From Sthenelais limicola (taxonomy: Eukaryota > Annelida > Polychaeta > Phyllodocida > Sigalionidae), in the NCBI GenBank assembly GCA_942159475.1, contig OW804098.1:9526406-9590405 (forward strand): a DNA stretch of 64,000 nt, in the 5' to 3' direction. The position numbers and the translations under genes are program-made. Position 1 is the first letter of the stretch, and each line of letters starts with the position of its first letter. A model generated the notes under the pieces. The model worked only from the letters and a program-made list of their open reading frames with translations. It was not told the DNA's origin and did not search any database. Positions 20,691-31,711 of the stretch are shown here, one piece after another.

Positions 20691-22834
20691 TAAGATTCCT
20701 CCATCAAAGCTGTTTTCTAGCCATACCAATCTAGCTGGGACAAAACATAACATTAATTTTCTCGGGTAGGCAACCAACATTCTTTAAAATATATCAATGG
20801 TGATGAGTCATTTGTTATTCTTTTCAGACATCCTTACTGTTCCCATGAGAGGGGGACCCCTTGGTTCCAGAATCACTAAACACATAGAGGCCACAAGAGG
20901 AGTCATGTACGGACCTAGACAAAGAAGGGAGAACACAAGTCTCTAACAACAACTGTAGAACATAACCACTGACCACATGACCACTGTTGAACCATTTGCC
21001 CAAGTGGTAAAGATATGCAAATAAAAGATATAAGTTGTTGATATAACATTCATCGCTTAGCACTATTTGAGAGACACTATTCAGTATAGAAATCATTCTT
21101 TCATTATTATAGATAACTAAATAAAACCTCACCAACTAGATCAATGTTATTCGTCTCATTTAATCCATCTAACTCTGACTTTCTAGGGATACCCCAAGCT
21201 TGTGTACCATACTGGCCCCTTTTTCAATTGAATCTCATCACATATGTATTGTATCTCTAAATCGGATATGGAAAATAGTATGCCAAACTCTGAAAGAATA
21301 TAACTGGAAGGTCTATATTCTGTTTACCAAGTAACTTTTAAAATTGAGACCCAGTGTACAAAAGTGCCCTCTCTAACACCCACAGAAATAACCCAGGGCC
21401 TGGCCATGGGCAGAAATAAAGAGGAACCTTACTAGATAATCATAGATCCCCAGGGATGACAGTCTTCCTATAATTGGAAGATGTTATCATTCAACTATTC
21501 ATACCTTTTTCATCTGTTTTCCCCCTTTTATATTCCTTTTCTACCATAACTATGCATCACAACCCATCATAACTTATGTTTTCTTCCTTTTGAACCTTTA
21601 TTTTGGTTCTAGTCTGAAGCATTGTGCTATGTTCTCTGAGTATAGGTCCATACTGGTAGAGGCAGGGCCTATAGAGACTGACTCACTGTATACACCCCTC
21701 TTGGTTTCCGACTAGTCTGATGACAGTCCCATAGACAAGCTATCAGTGCTTTGAGAGGAACTTCTAATCGGAATTCTGGAAAATTAACATTTAAAGCCCC
21801 CCTTGGTGATTTTTGTATTAATTGTATGTACAATAATAAATCAAATTTGGGTACACCTAATTCAAATTCCAAGCTCTCCCTTAGATTTTATTTACATTAA
21901 TCATTTGTTATGGGTCATATTATAATACAATTTATACAAATTTTATACAAATATTTATATAATTTATACAAATAATACAATTTATATTATAATACAATTT
22001 ATGGTCCTAGTACAGCGTTTCAATTAGTCTGGAAATGAAAAATCAGGGGTTTAAGCATGTCTAGTAAACAACAGAGTTGGTGGTATGGTTGACCTCTGGA
22101 CCCTCGGTCGGGCAATGAGGATATCAGTATCCACATCTGTTTTTAGTATCTAGTGGTTACTTCCTTCTATTAAAGAAGTACATTAACGATTCTTCAAGTG
22201 TAATTTTGGCATGTATTCCATATACCTACTTTTAGGGGTAAGTGTGGAAACGATTCTTTAGATACTCAGTGTAGAATTGTTTGAGATATGTTCATACATT
22301 CTTCAGCTCTACTCTTGGCTGGATTGATTTTCCCTTACCCATATTTTGTCAAGGACCTTTTCCGACTTTTTATCAGCCTCCCACTTTCATCCCTGATCCC
22401 TACCAATGCTTTTACTCCTTCAACGAATTTTAAAACTGGGATTACACAGCAGGTATAATAAATTATGTGATATAGATCAGTATAAGTACAAAATCGAAAC
22501 TAATAGATTATGCATTATTCAATTAGATATTTTGTATGATTGTAATAATCAATAAGAATAACCTTTTACCTTTTTAATATTTTAATTGTAGTGAATTCTG
22601 GAAGCAAATCTAAAAAAATAAGACCAGTAGGACCCCCATTCACCCTAGGCAAACCATGATTGAATGGTTGTTGACCCTGCCGCCACCTTGTTGCATTGAG
22701 TGGAACTATCTGCATATTGGCGCCCCTGGTGGGTTTTTTCGGAACTACGGGCGCGCGGCGGCCGATCTAATCCCTTGCTAATCCCTGATAAGAGAACAAT
22801 AGTGAAACACACATGTACAGGCTATGGGGGTGTT
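20691..22834. other. Interior of the 5-kb element, right part
   Basis: No gene. AT-rich short repeats at 21920-22010 (TTTATACAAAT variants). A GC-rich block at 22670-22765 close to the right terminus resembles a subterminal regulatory or CpG-rich segment. Confidence 0.4.
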
Positions 22835-22953
22835 GTTTCCTATCCATTCTCATTACAAGTCCGTGACTTTATATATACCCATCATTATGAAAAAAATAAG
22901 GAAAAAGAGTTTTAATTGATCAATATTATTCTTGAATAGTGCTTCTCTTGCAG

Positions 22954-23050
22954 GAGACGTATAACATAAAGTCATCATCAGAACCCAGAAAAAGTAGCTT
23001 CCTTTAATGTTCTCTGGCCCACTGCTGTTTATGAATTAACCGATCGTGAA
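22954..23050 (+). pseudogene. Decoy exon in gene A, decayed
   Basis: After acceptor CTTCTCTTGCAG the sequence parallels the start of the true terminal exon (GAGACGTATAACATAAAG) but is frameshifted and stops early. It is the counterpart of the decoy exon at 6237-6333; only that copy remains in frame. Confidence 0.6.
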
Positions 23051-23094
23051 TAAGTCTATGTTTTCTTAATGAGCTAATCTATTTCTACTTACAG

Positions 23095-23727
23095 GAGACC
23101 TATGAGATTGAACCATTAAACAAAGACCCAGTAAAAGTGGCCTCCCTCAACATACTCTGGCCCACCGCTGTTCCCCAGTTACCTCATCTCTCATGGAGAG
23201 GCATGAGGCTCTCAGTTCAGCCTCCATCTGTGGACGAGGCACTCCAAGTTGAGGAAATGTTCAGGGAAGCAGCAAAGGAGGGACAAGGTTTTGCCATAGA
23301 TGAGTTCAACACTGATGGCTTCCTCAACAGAAGGCTCTATCTAAAGTCTCACATGGCTGTTGTGAAGTCTTCCGAAGATGGGGCAATTAAGGCTGGATTA
23401 ATATTTGGTCCTTCAAGTGTATGCAGAGATAGAACAACCACCCAAGTGGCTTGTTACATCGTTGTAAAGAAGTCAGAGAGAGGGAAAGGCCTTGGTACAG
23501 CCCTACTGGATTATGGCCTAGAGCACATGAGAGCATTTGATTACAGTGCGGTACTGACCGATGTTTTTGTTTCGTGTGAGAGCATGGTGAGAATATTGCA
23601 CAGAAGTGGGTTCGTTGTTACTGGGTCCATCCCTAATGCAGGGGTGGTCATGGGGCATGGGAGAACCAACACTCTGCTCATGTACAAGCCAATTGTCAAC
23701 ATCAAATCTACACACAGTAAAATATGA
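23095..23727 (+). CDS. GNAT gene A, terminal exon (C-terminal GNAT domain)
   Basis: Acceptor TTTCTACTTACAG|GAGACC, phase 0, 210 codons to TGA, with AATAAA at about 23751. The acetyl-CoA loop RGKGLG in KKSERGKGLGTALLDYG is intact and is preceded by the VACYIVV strand; SMVRILHRSGFVVTG forms the following helix-strand. Joined to the exon at 16312-16878 it completes a double-GNAT protein of about 399 residues. The intron of about 6.2 kb is mostly the 5-kb element, so transcription must pass through it. Relative to paralogue 1 the substitutions are mostly conservative (VKAALI/IKAGLI, EFGLEN/DYGLEH), consistent with a working gene. Confidence 0.85.
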   Translation, partial: ETYEIEPLNKDPVKVASLNILWPTAVPQLPHLSWRGMRLSVQPPSVDEALQVEEMFREAAKEGQGFAIDEFNTDGFLNRRLYLKSHMAVVKSSEDGAIKAGLIFGPSSVCRDRTTTQVACYIVVKKSERGKGLGTALLDYGLEHMRAFDYSAVLTDVFVSCESMVRILHRSGFVVTGSIPNAGVVMGHGRTNTLLMYKPIVNIKSTHSKI

Positions 23728-24298
23728 AGTGACATTAAAACATAAACATGAATAAATGTTTTTTTTTATTTGATTCCTTAGAGAAACCCATATCATAGAG
23801 ATCATAGAGTATCTGTAGTTGTGTCTTTGTTTATAAGTATAATTTGTATAGATAACTGGAAAAGATGATAAGAGAGAATAGATATTGAGAATTCTACATT
23901 ATTAGCAGAGAATCTTAAATGCCCAGTGTATTCTAAGCAATATCGAATTGTTCTTAAATATAATTGTACAATTTTCAATTACATACATACACTTACTTAA
24001 TAATAATATATAATATAATACAAGACATAATTCATTGTGCTTTGATATAAATTGCTAAACTTTGTGATTTCAAATATTTCAACCCAATGTTTCACTCTCC
24101 AATACGGCGTAAAACTCTTAAATATTATCCAATATGGCGTAAAACTCTTAAATATTCATCTCAATGTTACTTTTATATTAAAAAACTTGATGTATAAATT
24201 ACTAATTTCCCTTCATTTTGGGCTTACTGGAAGATCTATTAGTAGAAGTCCTTGGTCCATTTCTGTAACATTTTTATTACTGAATACAAATTCTATAC

Positions 24299-24534
24299 GG
24301 GTCAGATTTTCAGAAAATGTATAATTCTCCTTAACCAATCCTCTCAAATAACCCACATTTAGGACAAAAAAAGAGCTTCAAAATGCAGTTTAACATAACA
24401 GAACTGATACTTTAAATCAATGCAATACCAAATATACTCCGATATACCCGGTATTCATCATTTTTCAGCCTAATTTAGGAGAATCTCCTAAATGTGTAGA
24501 GCTGCCAATTGTGCATTTTCTGACGATCTGATCC
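24299..24534. mobile_element. MITE-1 copy in gene A 3' flank
   Basis: Splits sequence that is continuous at 7353-7368 (ATTCTATATATAATCTG). The flanking TA run blurs the duplication, but the ends fit the family. Confidence 0.8.
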
Positions 24535-24540
24535 ATATAT

Positions 24541-25395
24541 ATATAATCTGATGTCGTCCCACAGGGCACTGCCCTGGGTCCTCTTATGTTTCTGGTATAC
24601 ATTGATAACCTTCACCTGGACATACAACATTGTGATATTCAATATTTTGCCAATGACACTGGTGTATGCTACCAGGGATAACGAGGTAGAGAATCATGTA
24701 AAGCAACAAGACGAAATGTACAGGGTGGGTTGTCACGATCCATAATGCCATCATATAAGGTTACGTAATATCACCTAATGATACATCATATATTACCAAA
24801 TATTATTATATAAGGTTACATTGAATTTATGAATATTATATTAATTATGTAAGTGACTAGTGCAAGTCTAGGTCACATCAGGTAGTTCATGGAACACTCC
24901 ATAGGGGGTCACCCTGACCCACCTATGGGTTCAACCCAACTCTATAGCACCTGATTGGTCAGCCACTAATTATATCCTATTGGTTAATTAACTAAAGAAG
25001 GCTGACCCAAATAATAATCTCTTCTCTCTTATTGGTCTTATGTAAGCGACCCCCTGTGGTCAAATACTTAATATTGTTTACGATTGGTTATTTGTTTTTT
25101 AACCAACATGATTGGATGCGGGCACGCATGCCCAATGAACATGTAAATCACAGGATATCTAGTATAAATAATGATGTGTATGAATAAAATATCCAGAGTC
25201 TAAACTAGACCAAATCTCTGCTTATTATTATTAGCTCTAGCCTATACCAATTAAAGGTTAGGAGCCCCGCTGCTATTCAAGGTTATGACCATACAAAACA
25301 AAAGAGCAAATAAAACACAAACCCAAATCCAAGAAATAACCATCAATGCAGAAAAACTTGACATCAACATATGCATACATCAGAATGGACATGTT
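24541..25395 (+). pseudogene. Decayed LINE reverse transcriptase, copy 2
   Basis: Counterpart of 7369-7700: GTCGTCCCACAGGGCACTGC encodes the VVPQGTA motif. It is interrupted by an LTR-like insertion (24731-25279) and resumes at 25280 (GGTTATGACCATACAAAACA) to about 25395. Confidence 0.65.
24731..25279 (+). mobile_element. Probable solo LTR
   Basis: A 549-bp insert relative to copy 1, starting TGTCACGATCC and ending GCTGCTATTCA (TG...CA), with a TATA-like TATAAATAATG at about 25163 and AATAAAATATCC at about 25185 near the 3' end, as in an LTR. A duplication is not clean (GGGT against AGGT), and some flanking sequence is lost. No internal coding region. Confidence 0.5.
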
Positions 25396-25445
25396 TAGTC
25401 CATTTTGGATCAGATTTTAGGTGAATTTGCACGCAATTATGGGAG

Positions 25446-26122
25446 TTTAGTCCCCGTTGGTTGGTCTGAGGTGGCTCGTTATAAACGCACAGAGAGGCCA
25501 GTTGTACCGGTAGTGGCCACTCTATTGGGCAATTAGAGCCTGAGTTTATTGTCCGAGCGGCCCTCTAAGCCTGACGGGAATCCTGTCGAGGCCAGAGGCC
25601 GAGACAGGTTCCCAAAGGCTTAGAGGGCCGCTCGGACAATAAACTCAGGCTCTAATGGCTTTAGTCCCCGTTGGTTGGGCTGCTTACAGGAAGTTCTCTA
25701 GGCATAGAGGGCCAGTGGCCACTACTGGTCCCACTGGCCACTCTGTGCGTCTATAACGGGCCAGCTCAGACCAACCAACAGGGACTAAGCCAGAAAGCAA
25801 CGGTCCCGACTGGCCCTCTATGGTCGTGTCAACTTCCGGTTCACAAGGAATGCTGTGTTCTGGCCGCGTTAGTTAGTCTAGGGACTTAAAAAAGAAATAA
25901 ATAAAAAACTGGACCCCTTTCCGCAATCTAATTACCGAAACCCATTGTTCCATAGAGGCGCGTCTGACACCCATGCAGAGAGCTATAAACAAGAGTTAAA
26001 CAGTGACGATTGGGGGGTTTAACTAATGTGTACAAGTTATAATTTAGAATTTATTTGTTCGGAAAAACTAATATTAACAGACTAAAGTGATAGTAACAGC
26101 CCAACCAACGGGGACTAAAGCC
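25446..26122. mobile_element. Nested inverted-repeat elements (TTTAGTCCCCGTTGG family)
   Basis: TTTAGTCCCCGTTGGTTGG occurs at 25446 and 25659, and in inverse at about 25771-25788 and 26100-26120. Left arm 25446-25502 pairs with 25732-25788 (about 57 bp), and 25657-25682 pairs with 26097-26122 (26 bp, perfect). The two pairs interlock, suggesting one foldback element inserted next to or into another, with the hairpin 25533-25655 inside. Confidence 0.65.
25533..25655. mobile_element. Near-perfect hairpin of 123 bp
   Basis: TTAGAGCCTGAGTTTATTGT opens the left arm and its exact inverse closes the right arm at 25655; the outer 40 bp pair perfectly and the inner part (GGGAATCCTGTC / GACAGGTTCCC) pairs almost fully, leaving a loop of only a few bases. 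The sequence is GC-rich against its surroundings. Confidence 0.75.
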
Positions 26123-26126
26123 ATTC

Positions 26127-26230
26127 GATGCTTTGGTTATGGTCCTCACTTTTCTCTAAGCCTACCAGAAACCAGCCTTGGCTTCGCCTCGTCTGGTTCC
26201 CGGAAAAGTTCGGACCATAATCTCAGCATC
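26127..26230. repeat. Diverged hairpin
   Basis: GATGCTTTGGTTATGGTCC pairs with GGACCATAATCTCAGCATC, and inner arms ACCAGAAACCAG / CTGGTTCCCGG pair partly. Likely an old foldback element. Confidence 0.5.
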
Positions 26231-26663
26231 TAACAGCTCAAAAGACCGCCACTGTACCCACGGTCTATATTGTATTTTCCTTACCTCCCTTGGCTACCTA
26301 CCCAAAGCCCAACCCACAGTCTAATGACAGTATATTAGGGATATTCAGAAGAGCTGTGACTGTCACAGAGAATATTCCTCTTTCCATAGGTTTCTCTCTT
26401 TTAATTCTACATTGTATGGCAACGGTTGTAAATGTGATATGGAAATAAAAATCTATTATTATTTTCATAAGCATGCGTCCAGATCCAAATATTTGCAGTT
26501 CTGTATGATAAGCAGTATGAGTGAATTGTATAGTCCTAATCATTTATATTACTTCGATGTGAACATAGAAAGCAAAATTTAAATCATGGAAATGTCATTA
26601 TGTGGAGTCTGAAGGCCGACTTGCGGTACTGATACAGAGTGGGGGTAACTATGGAAGACTTTA
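26231..26663. other. No gene seen
   Basis: Unremarkable AT-rich sequence without ORF or repeat boundary. Confidence 0.4.
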
Positions 26664-26664
26664 T

Positions 26665-26897
26665 GGGTCAGATTTTCAGAAAATGTACAATTGGCAGCTG
26701 TACACATTTAGTAAGTTCTGTTGAATAAGGTTGCAATTTGGTCAATACTAGGTAAATTCGAGTATATTCGGCATTGCATGGATTCTAGCAATCTGTCTGG
26801 TTAGATTGAACTGTATTTTGAACTTTATTTTGGTCTGAAATGTGGGTTATTCCAGAGAATTTGTGAAAGTGAATTGGACATTTTCTGAACATCTGAC
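26665..26897. mobile_element. MITE-1 copy with TTAT duplication
   Basis: Ends GGGTCAGATTTTCAG and, inverted, CGGTCAGATGTTCAG; flanked by TTAT on both sides. Confidence 0.8.
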
Positions 26898-27197
26898 CGT
26901 TATATGGGGTTACTGACATTGGGGCCAACGTTGGGCCCAACATCGGGGAAAGGTCGGCAATGTTTGGGCAAAGTTTGGCGATGTTAGGGACTTTGTCTGC
27001 GATGCCTGACGTCCGGTCCGGTCCGGTCTGGTCTGATACATAAAAGTGTTAAACTGGTCAGAAACGTGACAAATGAGTTGAAAATACTTTAATAAGTGAT
27101 TTAAATATTGGATATTTTCTGTCAGATTTCTATTTGTTATTCTGCTGTCTGCTGAGCATTTCCCCTGACCCTTGGGAATCGTAGACATTATATATAA

Positions 27198-27433
27198 TGG
27201 GTCAAGTTTTCAGAAAATGTACAATTCACCTTCACCAATCCTCTCAAATAACCCAAATTTCAGATGAAAATAAGGTTCAAAATACAGTTCAACCTAACCA
27301 AACAGATTGCTAGAATCAATGCAATGCCGAATATACTCGAATTTACCTAGTATTGACCTAATTGCAGCTTAATTTAGCAGAATTTACTCAAAGTATACAG
27401 CTGCTGATTGTACATTTTCTGAAAATCTGACCC
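27198..27433. mobile_element. MITE-1 copy
   Basis: Left end GGGTCAAGTTTTCAGAAAAT, right end intact. The flanks do not show a perfect duplication (TAAT against ATAT). Confidence 0.8.
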
Positions 27434-27886
27434 ATATGTACCTCTCATTGATTACCATTGATAAGGATAGATCACAATCATAGTCTGGTTTTGCTAGAGA
27501 TATCTCTAGTAGTACTCACACAATTGGACATTGATTTTTTTTAAAAACATATTTTATTTCGACAAACAATTCCACACAGGTGGTACATTTCAAGTCATCA
27601 AAAACGATATGTAATGAACAAAGTACAGAGAACAGAGAAGTACAGAGAACATTATTATCAGACTGAGAGAATCATCTATACCCGATCAGAGCTAATTCAC
27701 ACATATATTTCATTCATACCATCAGCAAGCTGGGAAAAAGAGCTTTTAAACCATATAATCATATGTTAATGTGTGAAGGGTACAGCTATTCATTTGTAAG
27801 CTGAGAAATCTATGACAAAGCACAGAATTCTTTAGCGAGATTGAAATGTACAGCCGGCGAGCCAACATAATAACGCAACTTAATTT

Positions 27887-28298
27887 GTGATGTGTTTCAG
27901 GAAAATGAGTCATAAGTCGCAAAAAATAGATTTTGAGATACCATTATATTCGAAAAAGGTGAGATCAAGCCGATTTCAATGATAGTAAATAGTCTAATAA
28001 TCTAATAAGTATTTCTAGATCTTAAGTTTGATATTAATTGTTCGTTTTCAAAAAAAAATTTCCAATTATTCTGGGGGTCAATAAACAGTAAAGTAACTGA
28101 ATATTGTCCATATGAGGACCTTTAAAACGAAAAGATATATTACAGAGATTGTCCCGAAATTTGAGACATCGATTGATATAGCTATAAGTGATAAACCCTC
28201 CAAAAAGTACAACATTTCAATAATGTGATCTTGTGAAAAAAACACTTTGAAAAATATCAATTTTGCGACTTGTGACTCATTTTCCTGGAACACATCAC
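27887..28298. mobile_element. MITE-2 copy with empty site
   Basis: Flanked by ATTT (27883-27886 and 28299-28302). Copy 1 at about 11113-11135 is continuous (ACTTAAATTGTTCAATGTTA), confirming the 4-bp duplication and both ends. Confidence 0.85.
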
Positions 28299-28465
28299 AT
28301 TTGTTTAACGTTAGTTATGTGCGTTGCATTTCTGCGTCCTTGACAAGCATTTGTCCTGAGTCAAAAAAAGTTATCCTATGGTCCTTTACTTTAAAGTAAT
28401 CTTTGGTTTGTAACACTAACAGTTATTATTGAGCCCAGGAGTGAAAAAACCTACCCTACTCATTT

Positions 28466-28864
28466 GTGATGTGTTTCAGGAAAATGAGTCATAAGTCGCA
28501 AAATTGATATTTTTCACAAGATCATATTATTGGAATGTTCTAATCTTTGGGGAGTTTATCACTTATAGCTCTATCAATCGATGTATCAAATTGCAGGACA
28601 ATCTATGTAATATATCTCTGCGTTTTAAAGGTCCTCATATGGAGTATATTAATTTTGGTTACTTTACTGTTTATTGACCCCAAGAAATATTGGAAACTTT
28701 TTTTTTCAAAAACGAAAATATCAAACTTAAAATATAGAAATACTTATTAGATGCCCTTGATGTTTATATTCATTGGAATCCCCTTGGTGTCATCTTTTTA
28801 GATATGATAATATCCCAAAATCTATTTTTTGCGACTTATGACTCATTTTCCTGAAACACATAAC
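28466..28864. mobile_element. MITE-2 copy with empty site
   Basis: Flanked by ATTT. The paralogous position at 11276-11290 reads CTCATTTATTTATC without insert. Lies only about 170 bp from the previous copy, in the opposite orientation judging by the internal AGTTACTTTACTG-type block. Confidence 0.85.
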
Positions 28865-29213
28865 ATTTATTTATCAATGATCTTGGTACGGTTTCACTTG
28901 GGAAAACTGATGTTGAAGGGGCTGAGGGGAGATCTTAGAACGGTTTATCTTGTAAACAATAATAATTATAGGAACACCTTTTAGATTTCCTAAATGTTAG
29001 CATGGGTGGAACCCATTATATCCGTTGTATAACAAATCCTTACTTAAAATATTCTTTGGTTTTCCTTGAAGTGTGGCATTGGCTGTAAAGCTAATTCCTT
29101 CAAAGAGATTCCCTCCCAAATATTAATAAGTAAGTTTTTGTTGTGCTGTAATAGCTCAGGGAACTGTGGTATAAGCAACAATGTGTAGCTATAGGATCGT
29201 TGGTATAAGGTAC

Positions 29214-29596
29214 CCCCCCCCCCTCGGTACTCAGGGGTCAAAACTGTACGCTTTTTTGTTCCCAAATTCGTGGAGAAAGGGGTTGTTTTTCACTCACAAA
29301 CGCGGAACACGAAATCAGAAATAAGGGTACTAATTTGCAACTGAAATCCGTGAAATGCTGAAAAAGGGGGACATTTTTAATGCCAGAGCAGTATTTGACT
29401 AACTTGTGGCACAGAATAGCATATAATTATAACAGAAACTCCGCATCAAGTCATGTTTACATGGGATATTCCTTCATGTTTGTGAAAATTGTATTATGTT
29501 ATACAAGACTCCTTGAAATCATAAACAGGTGTCTTTTTTAGCATCAGATTTTCTGCGTTTTATCACAAAAGGTGTGTGTGTGTGGGGGGGGGGGGG
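29214..29596. mobile_element. Element of 383 bp with C/G-homopolymer ends
   Basis: Left end is a run of C followed by CTCGGTACTCAGGGG, right end GTGTGTGTG followed by a run of G; flanked by AAGGTAC on both sides (29207-29213 and 29597-29603). Copy 1 at about 12016-12022 has one AAGGCAC and no insert, so this is a real insertion with a 7-bp duplication. No ORF. Confidence 0.65.
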
Positions 29597-29756
29597 AAGG
29601 TACATGGAAAGGATTTGTTTATTGTTTAGGGCATTCATCCACCTGTAGGAAGGAAAACAGGAAAACATTCCTTCCTAAGTGCCATTCCTAGCTTGTACGA
29701 TTAACGTACACACAATGCATTTGTATTCCTACCCGCCATTTTAACATTGAGGAAAT

Positions 29757-30050
29757 CATCTAGAATATATTTATATATTTCGTGTTTGATATTTTTGTTT
29801 GTTTAAAAACTTTGCCACATTTCTGAGTGAAAAGTGTAGTAAAGTAGCTGAATATACTCTGCAGGATTACCTTAGAAACGAAAGGATATATTTAATACAC
29901 TGCCTAATAATTTCATACTTGTATTCATACAACTGACAGCACTAGATACGCCAGAAATGGGAATATTCCGATAAGATCTTCTGAATAAAACACTTTAACA
30001 AATATCAATTTTGCGACTTGAGTAGTTTTCTGTAGCACAATTTTCCTCTG
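29757..30050. mobile_element. Diverged MITE-2 fragment
   Basis: Shares TTGATATTTTTGTTTG, GTAAAGTAGCTGAATATACTC and AATATCAATTTTGCGACTTG with the family, but the left terminus is missing and the right one is degraded (GTAGTTTTCTGTAGCAC). Confidence 0.6.
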
Positions 30051-30176
30051 CTTAGATTATATCGCAGTTCCCTGGTGTCACATACTGAGGGAGGTTATGA
30101 CCAGGAAGGCTCGAGTATGTCTATATGTGATACTAGGTGGCGCCTCCATCCAATATACAGGTATGGGTAGCCATAT

Positions 30177-30597
30177 GTGACGTGTTTCAGGAAAATGAAT
30201 CATAAGTCGCAAAAATGATATTTTTCAACGTGATCTTTTCACAAGATGTCTTTATTGAAATGTTCTAATTCTGATAGAGTTTAGCACTTGTAGTCATATG
30301 AATCTATGTGCTAAATTTCAGGACTTTGTATTAAATATATTATTGCGTTTTGAAGGCCTTCGTATGGAGTATATAGACAAAAGTGCCCAAGGCGGATATC
30401 GGAGGTGCATATTGCACGTTACTTTACTGGACATTACCTACGGTACCAAGAAACATTGCAAACTTTTCTTTTCAAACATAGAAATATCAAACTAAAAATA
30501 TAGAAATACATACAAGGTGTCCTAGTGTTTACTATCATTGGAATCGGCTTGATCTCCTCTTTTCACTTATATGACTCATTTTCCCAAAACGGATCAC
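30177..30597. mobile_element. MITE-2 copy with ATAT duplication
   Basis: Left end GTGACGTGTTTCAGG, right end GATCCGTTTTGGG on the inverse strand; ATAT on both flanks. Slightly longer than average owing to a small insertion near 30380-30440. Confidence 0.8.
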
Positions 30598-30600
30598 ATA

Positions 30601-31420
30601 TGGTTGAGGTCGTCAGAATATATATATATATATTACTACACTTTTAGCATATATTCTGCTGAATTTGGGTGGGAAATGACGCTAGGTATGTCAGTAGTAT
30701 ATCTCGGTATATGTTATATTGCCTTGATTATAAATATCTCATTCGTTATGTTATCTTTTAGGCTTTTGGGGAGAATTGTTCAAGTACAATTGAATATTTA
30801 CAGGCAATTTTATCCACATCCAAGACCTGTCCAAAAGCTTTTAAAATCAAATGTTAAGTATATATGCTTTGGGGCATTACCGATGATTACATAACAATGT
30901 GTCCTGTGTCTATTTGTATTGGTTTTATTACTATTAGACCATCTGTTGACCCCCAAGATGTGGCTAGAAATTGTTTTCTTTTAGGCATCGGGGGCACTAC
31001 TTTTTGTCAGCAGTTTCCAACTGCTAATACTCATAGCTAACACTGCATTTCTGCTAGAGCACTCACTTCAATGCTTTGAAGATGAAATGATGAAATATAA
31101 TCCGTTGGAAAGAACAGTTCCTAATAAATATTCATTATTGATTCTAGTCACAGAGTAGCATGCCATTAATATTTATAAATGTAATATTATAATCGACACA
31201 GGTTATGTTCCTTATCTATCTCGACGATATGTTGATAAGGGCATAAAGTAACCACTCACTCACTCCACGATATTTTATAATCTTTATTTACTTTAATCAT
31301 ATTCGTTGACATATATACAACGGCAGAACATTGATATCATCTATCTCCTACCTTAAAACGATATTTTATAATCTTTATTTCAGATAGGTCTAATTATGGC
31401 TGAATCCCCGCATTATACGA
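30601..31420. other. No gene seen
   Basis: AT-rich. CGATATTTTATAATCTTTAT occurs twice (31268 and 31362), a direct repeat 94 bp apart. An ORF at 30571-30894 has no recognisable domain and overlaps the end of MITE-2. Confidence 0.4.
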
Positions 31421-31711
31421 TGGGTGAGTTTGCAAGAAATTTGCAATTCACCTTCACCAATCCTCTCTCTATATATGGATTAGAATTTCAGAAAATGTAC
31501 AATTCAACTTCGCCAATCTTCTCAAATAACCCAAATGTCAGACGAAAATAAAGTTCAAAATACAGTTCAACCTAACCAGACAGATTGCTAGAATCAAAGC
31601 AATGCTGAATATACTCGAATTTACCTAGTATTGACCAAATTGCAGCCTAATTTAGCAGAATGTTCTGAATGTGTACAGCTGCCAATTGTACATTTTCTGA
31701 AAATCTGACCC
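31421..31711. mobile_element. MITE-1 inserted into an older MITE-1
   Basis: A fragment with GGGTGAGTTTGCAAGAAATT and the CACCTTCACCAATCCTCTC subterminal (31421-31467) is followed by a complete copy (about 31475-31711) flanked by ATAT. Confidence 0.7.

Larger units (their letters stand above)
17848..22865. mobile_element. DNA transposon-like element of 5.0 kb with 31-bp TIRs
   Basis: Left end CACGGACTTGTAATGAGAAT (17848) and right end, inverted, identical over about 31 bp to 22865, flanked by a 7-bp duplication ACTTTAT (17841-17847 and 22866-22872). The paralogous intron at about 6143-6170 is uninterrupted (CCACTTTATATATACCC), which proves the insertion. The interior has no long transposase ORF. 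A GC-richer block at 17880-18030 ends near CAACAAACAG|GTAAAG, which looks like a 5' exon with a donor; any transposase gene would be fragmented or spliced. A 7-bp duplication with CA-type ends would fit P or Dada superfamilies, but the superfamily is unresolved. It contains an imperfect AATCCCG-rich stretch (about 19254-19425) and a local tandem duplication (19911-20690). Confidence 0.75.
27660..29690. repeat. Segmental duplication copy 2 (paired with 10521-12360)
   Basis: Same order of blocks as copy 1, with three later insertions: MITE-2 at 27887-28298 and 28466-28864, and a C-rich-ended element at 29214-29596. It has an intact, uninserted site (GGAAAACATTCC) where copy 1 carries MITE-1. 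No coding region. Confidence 0.75.
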
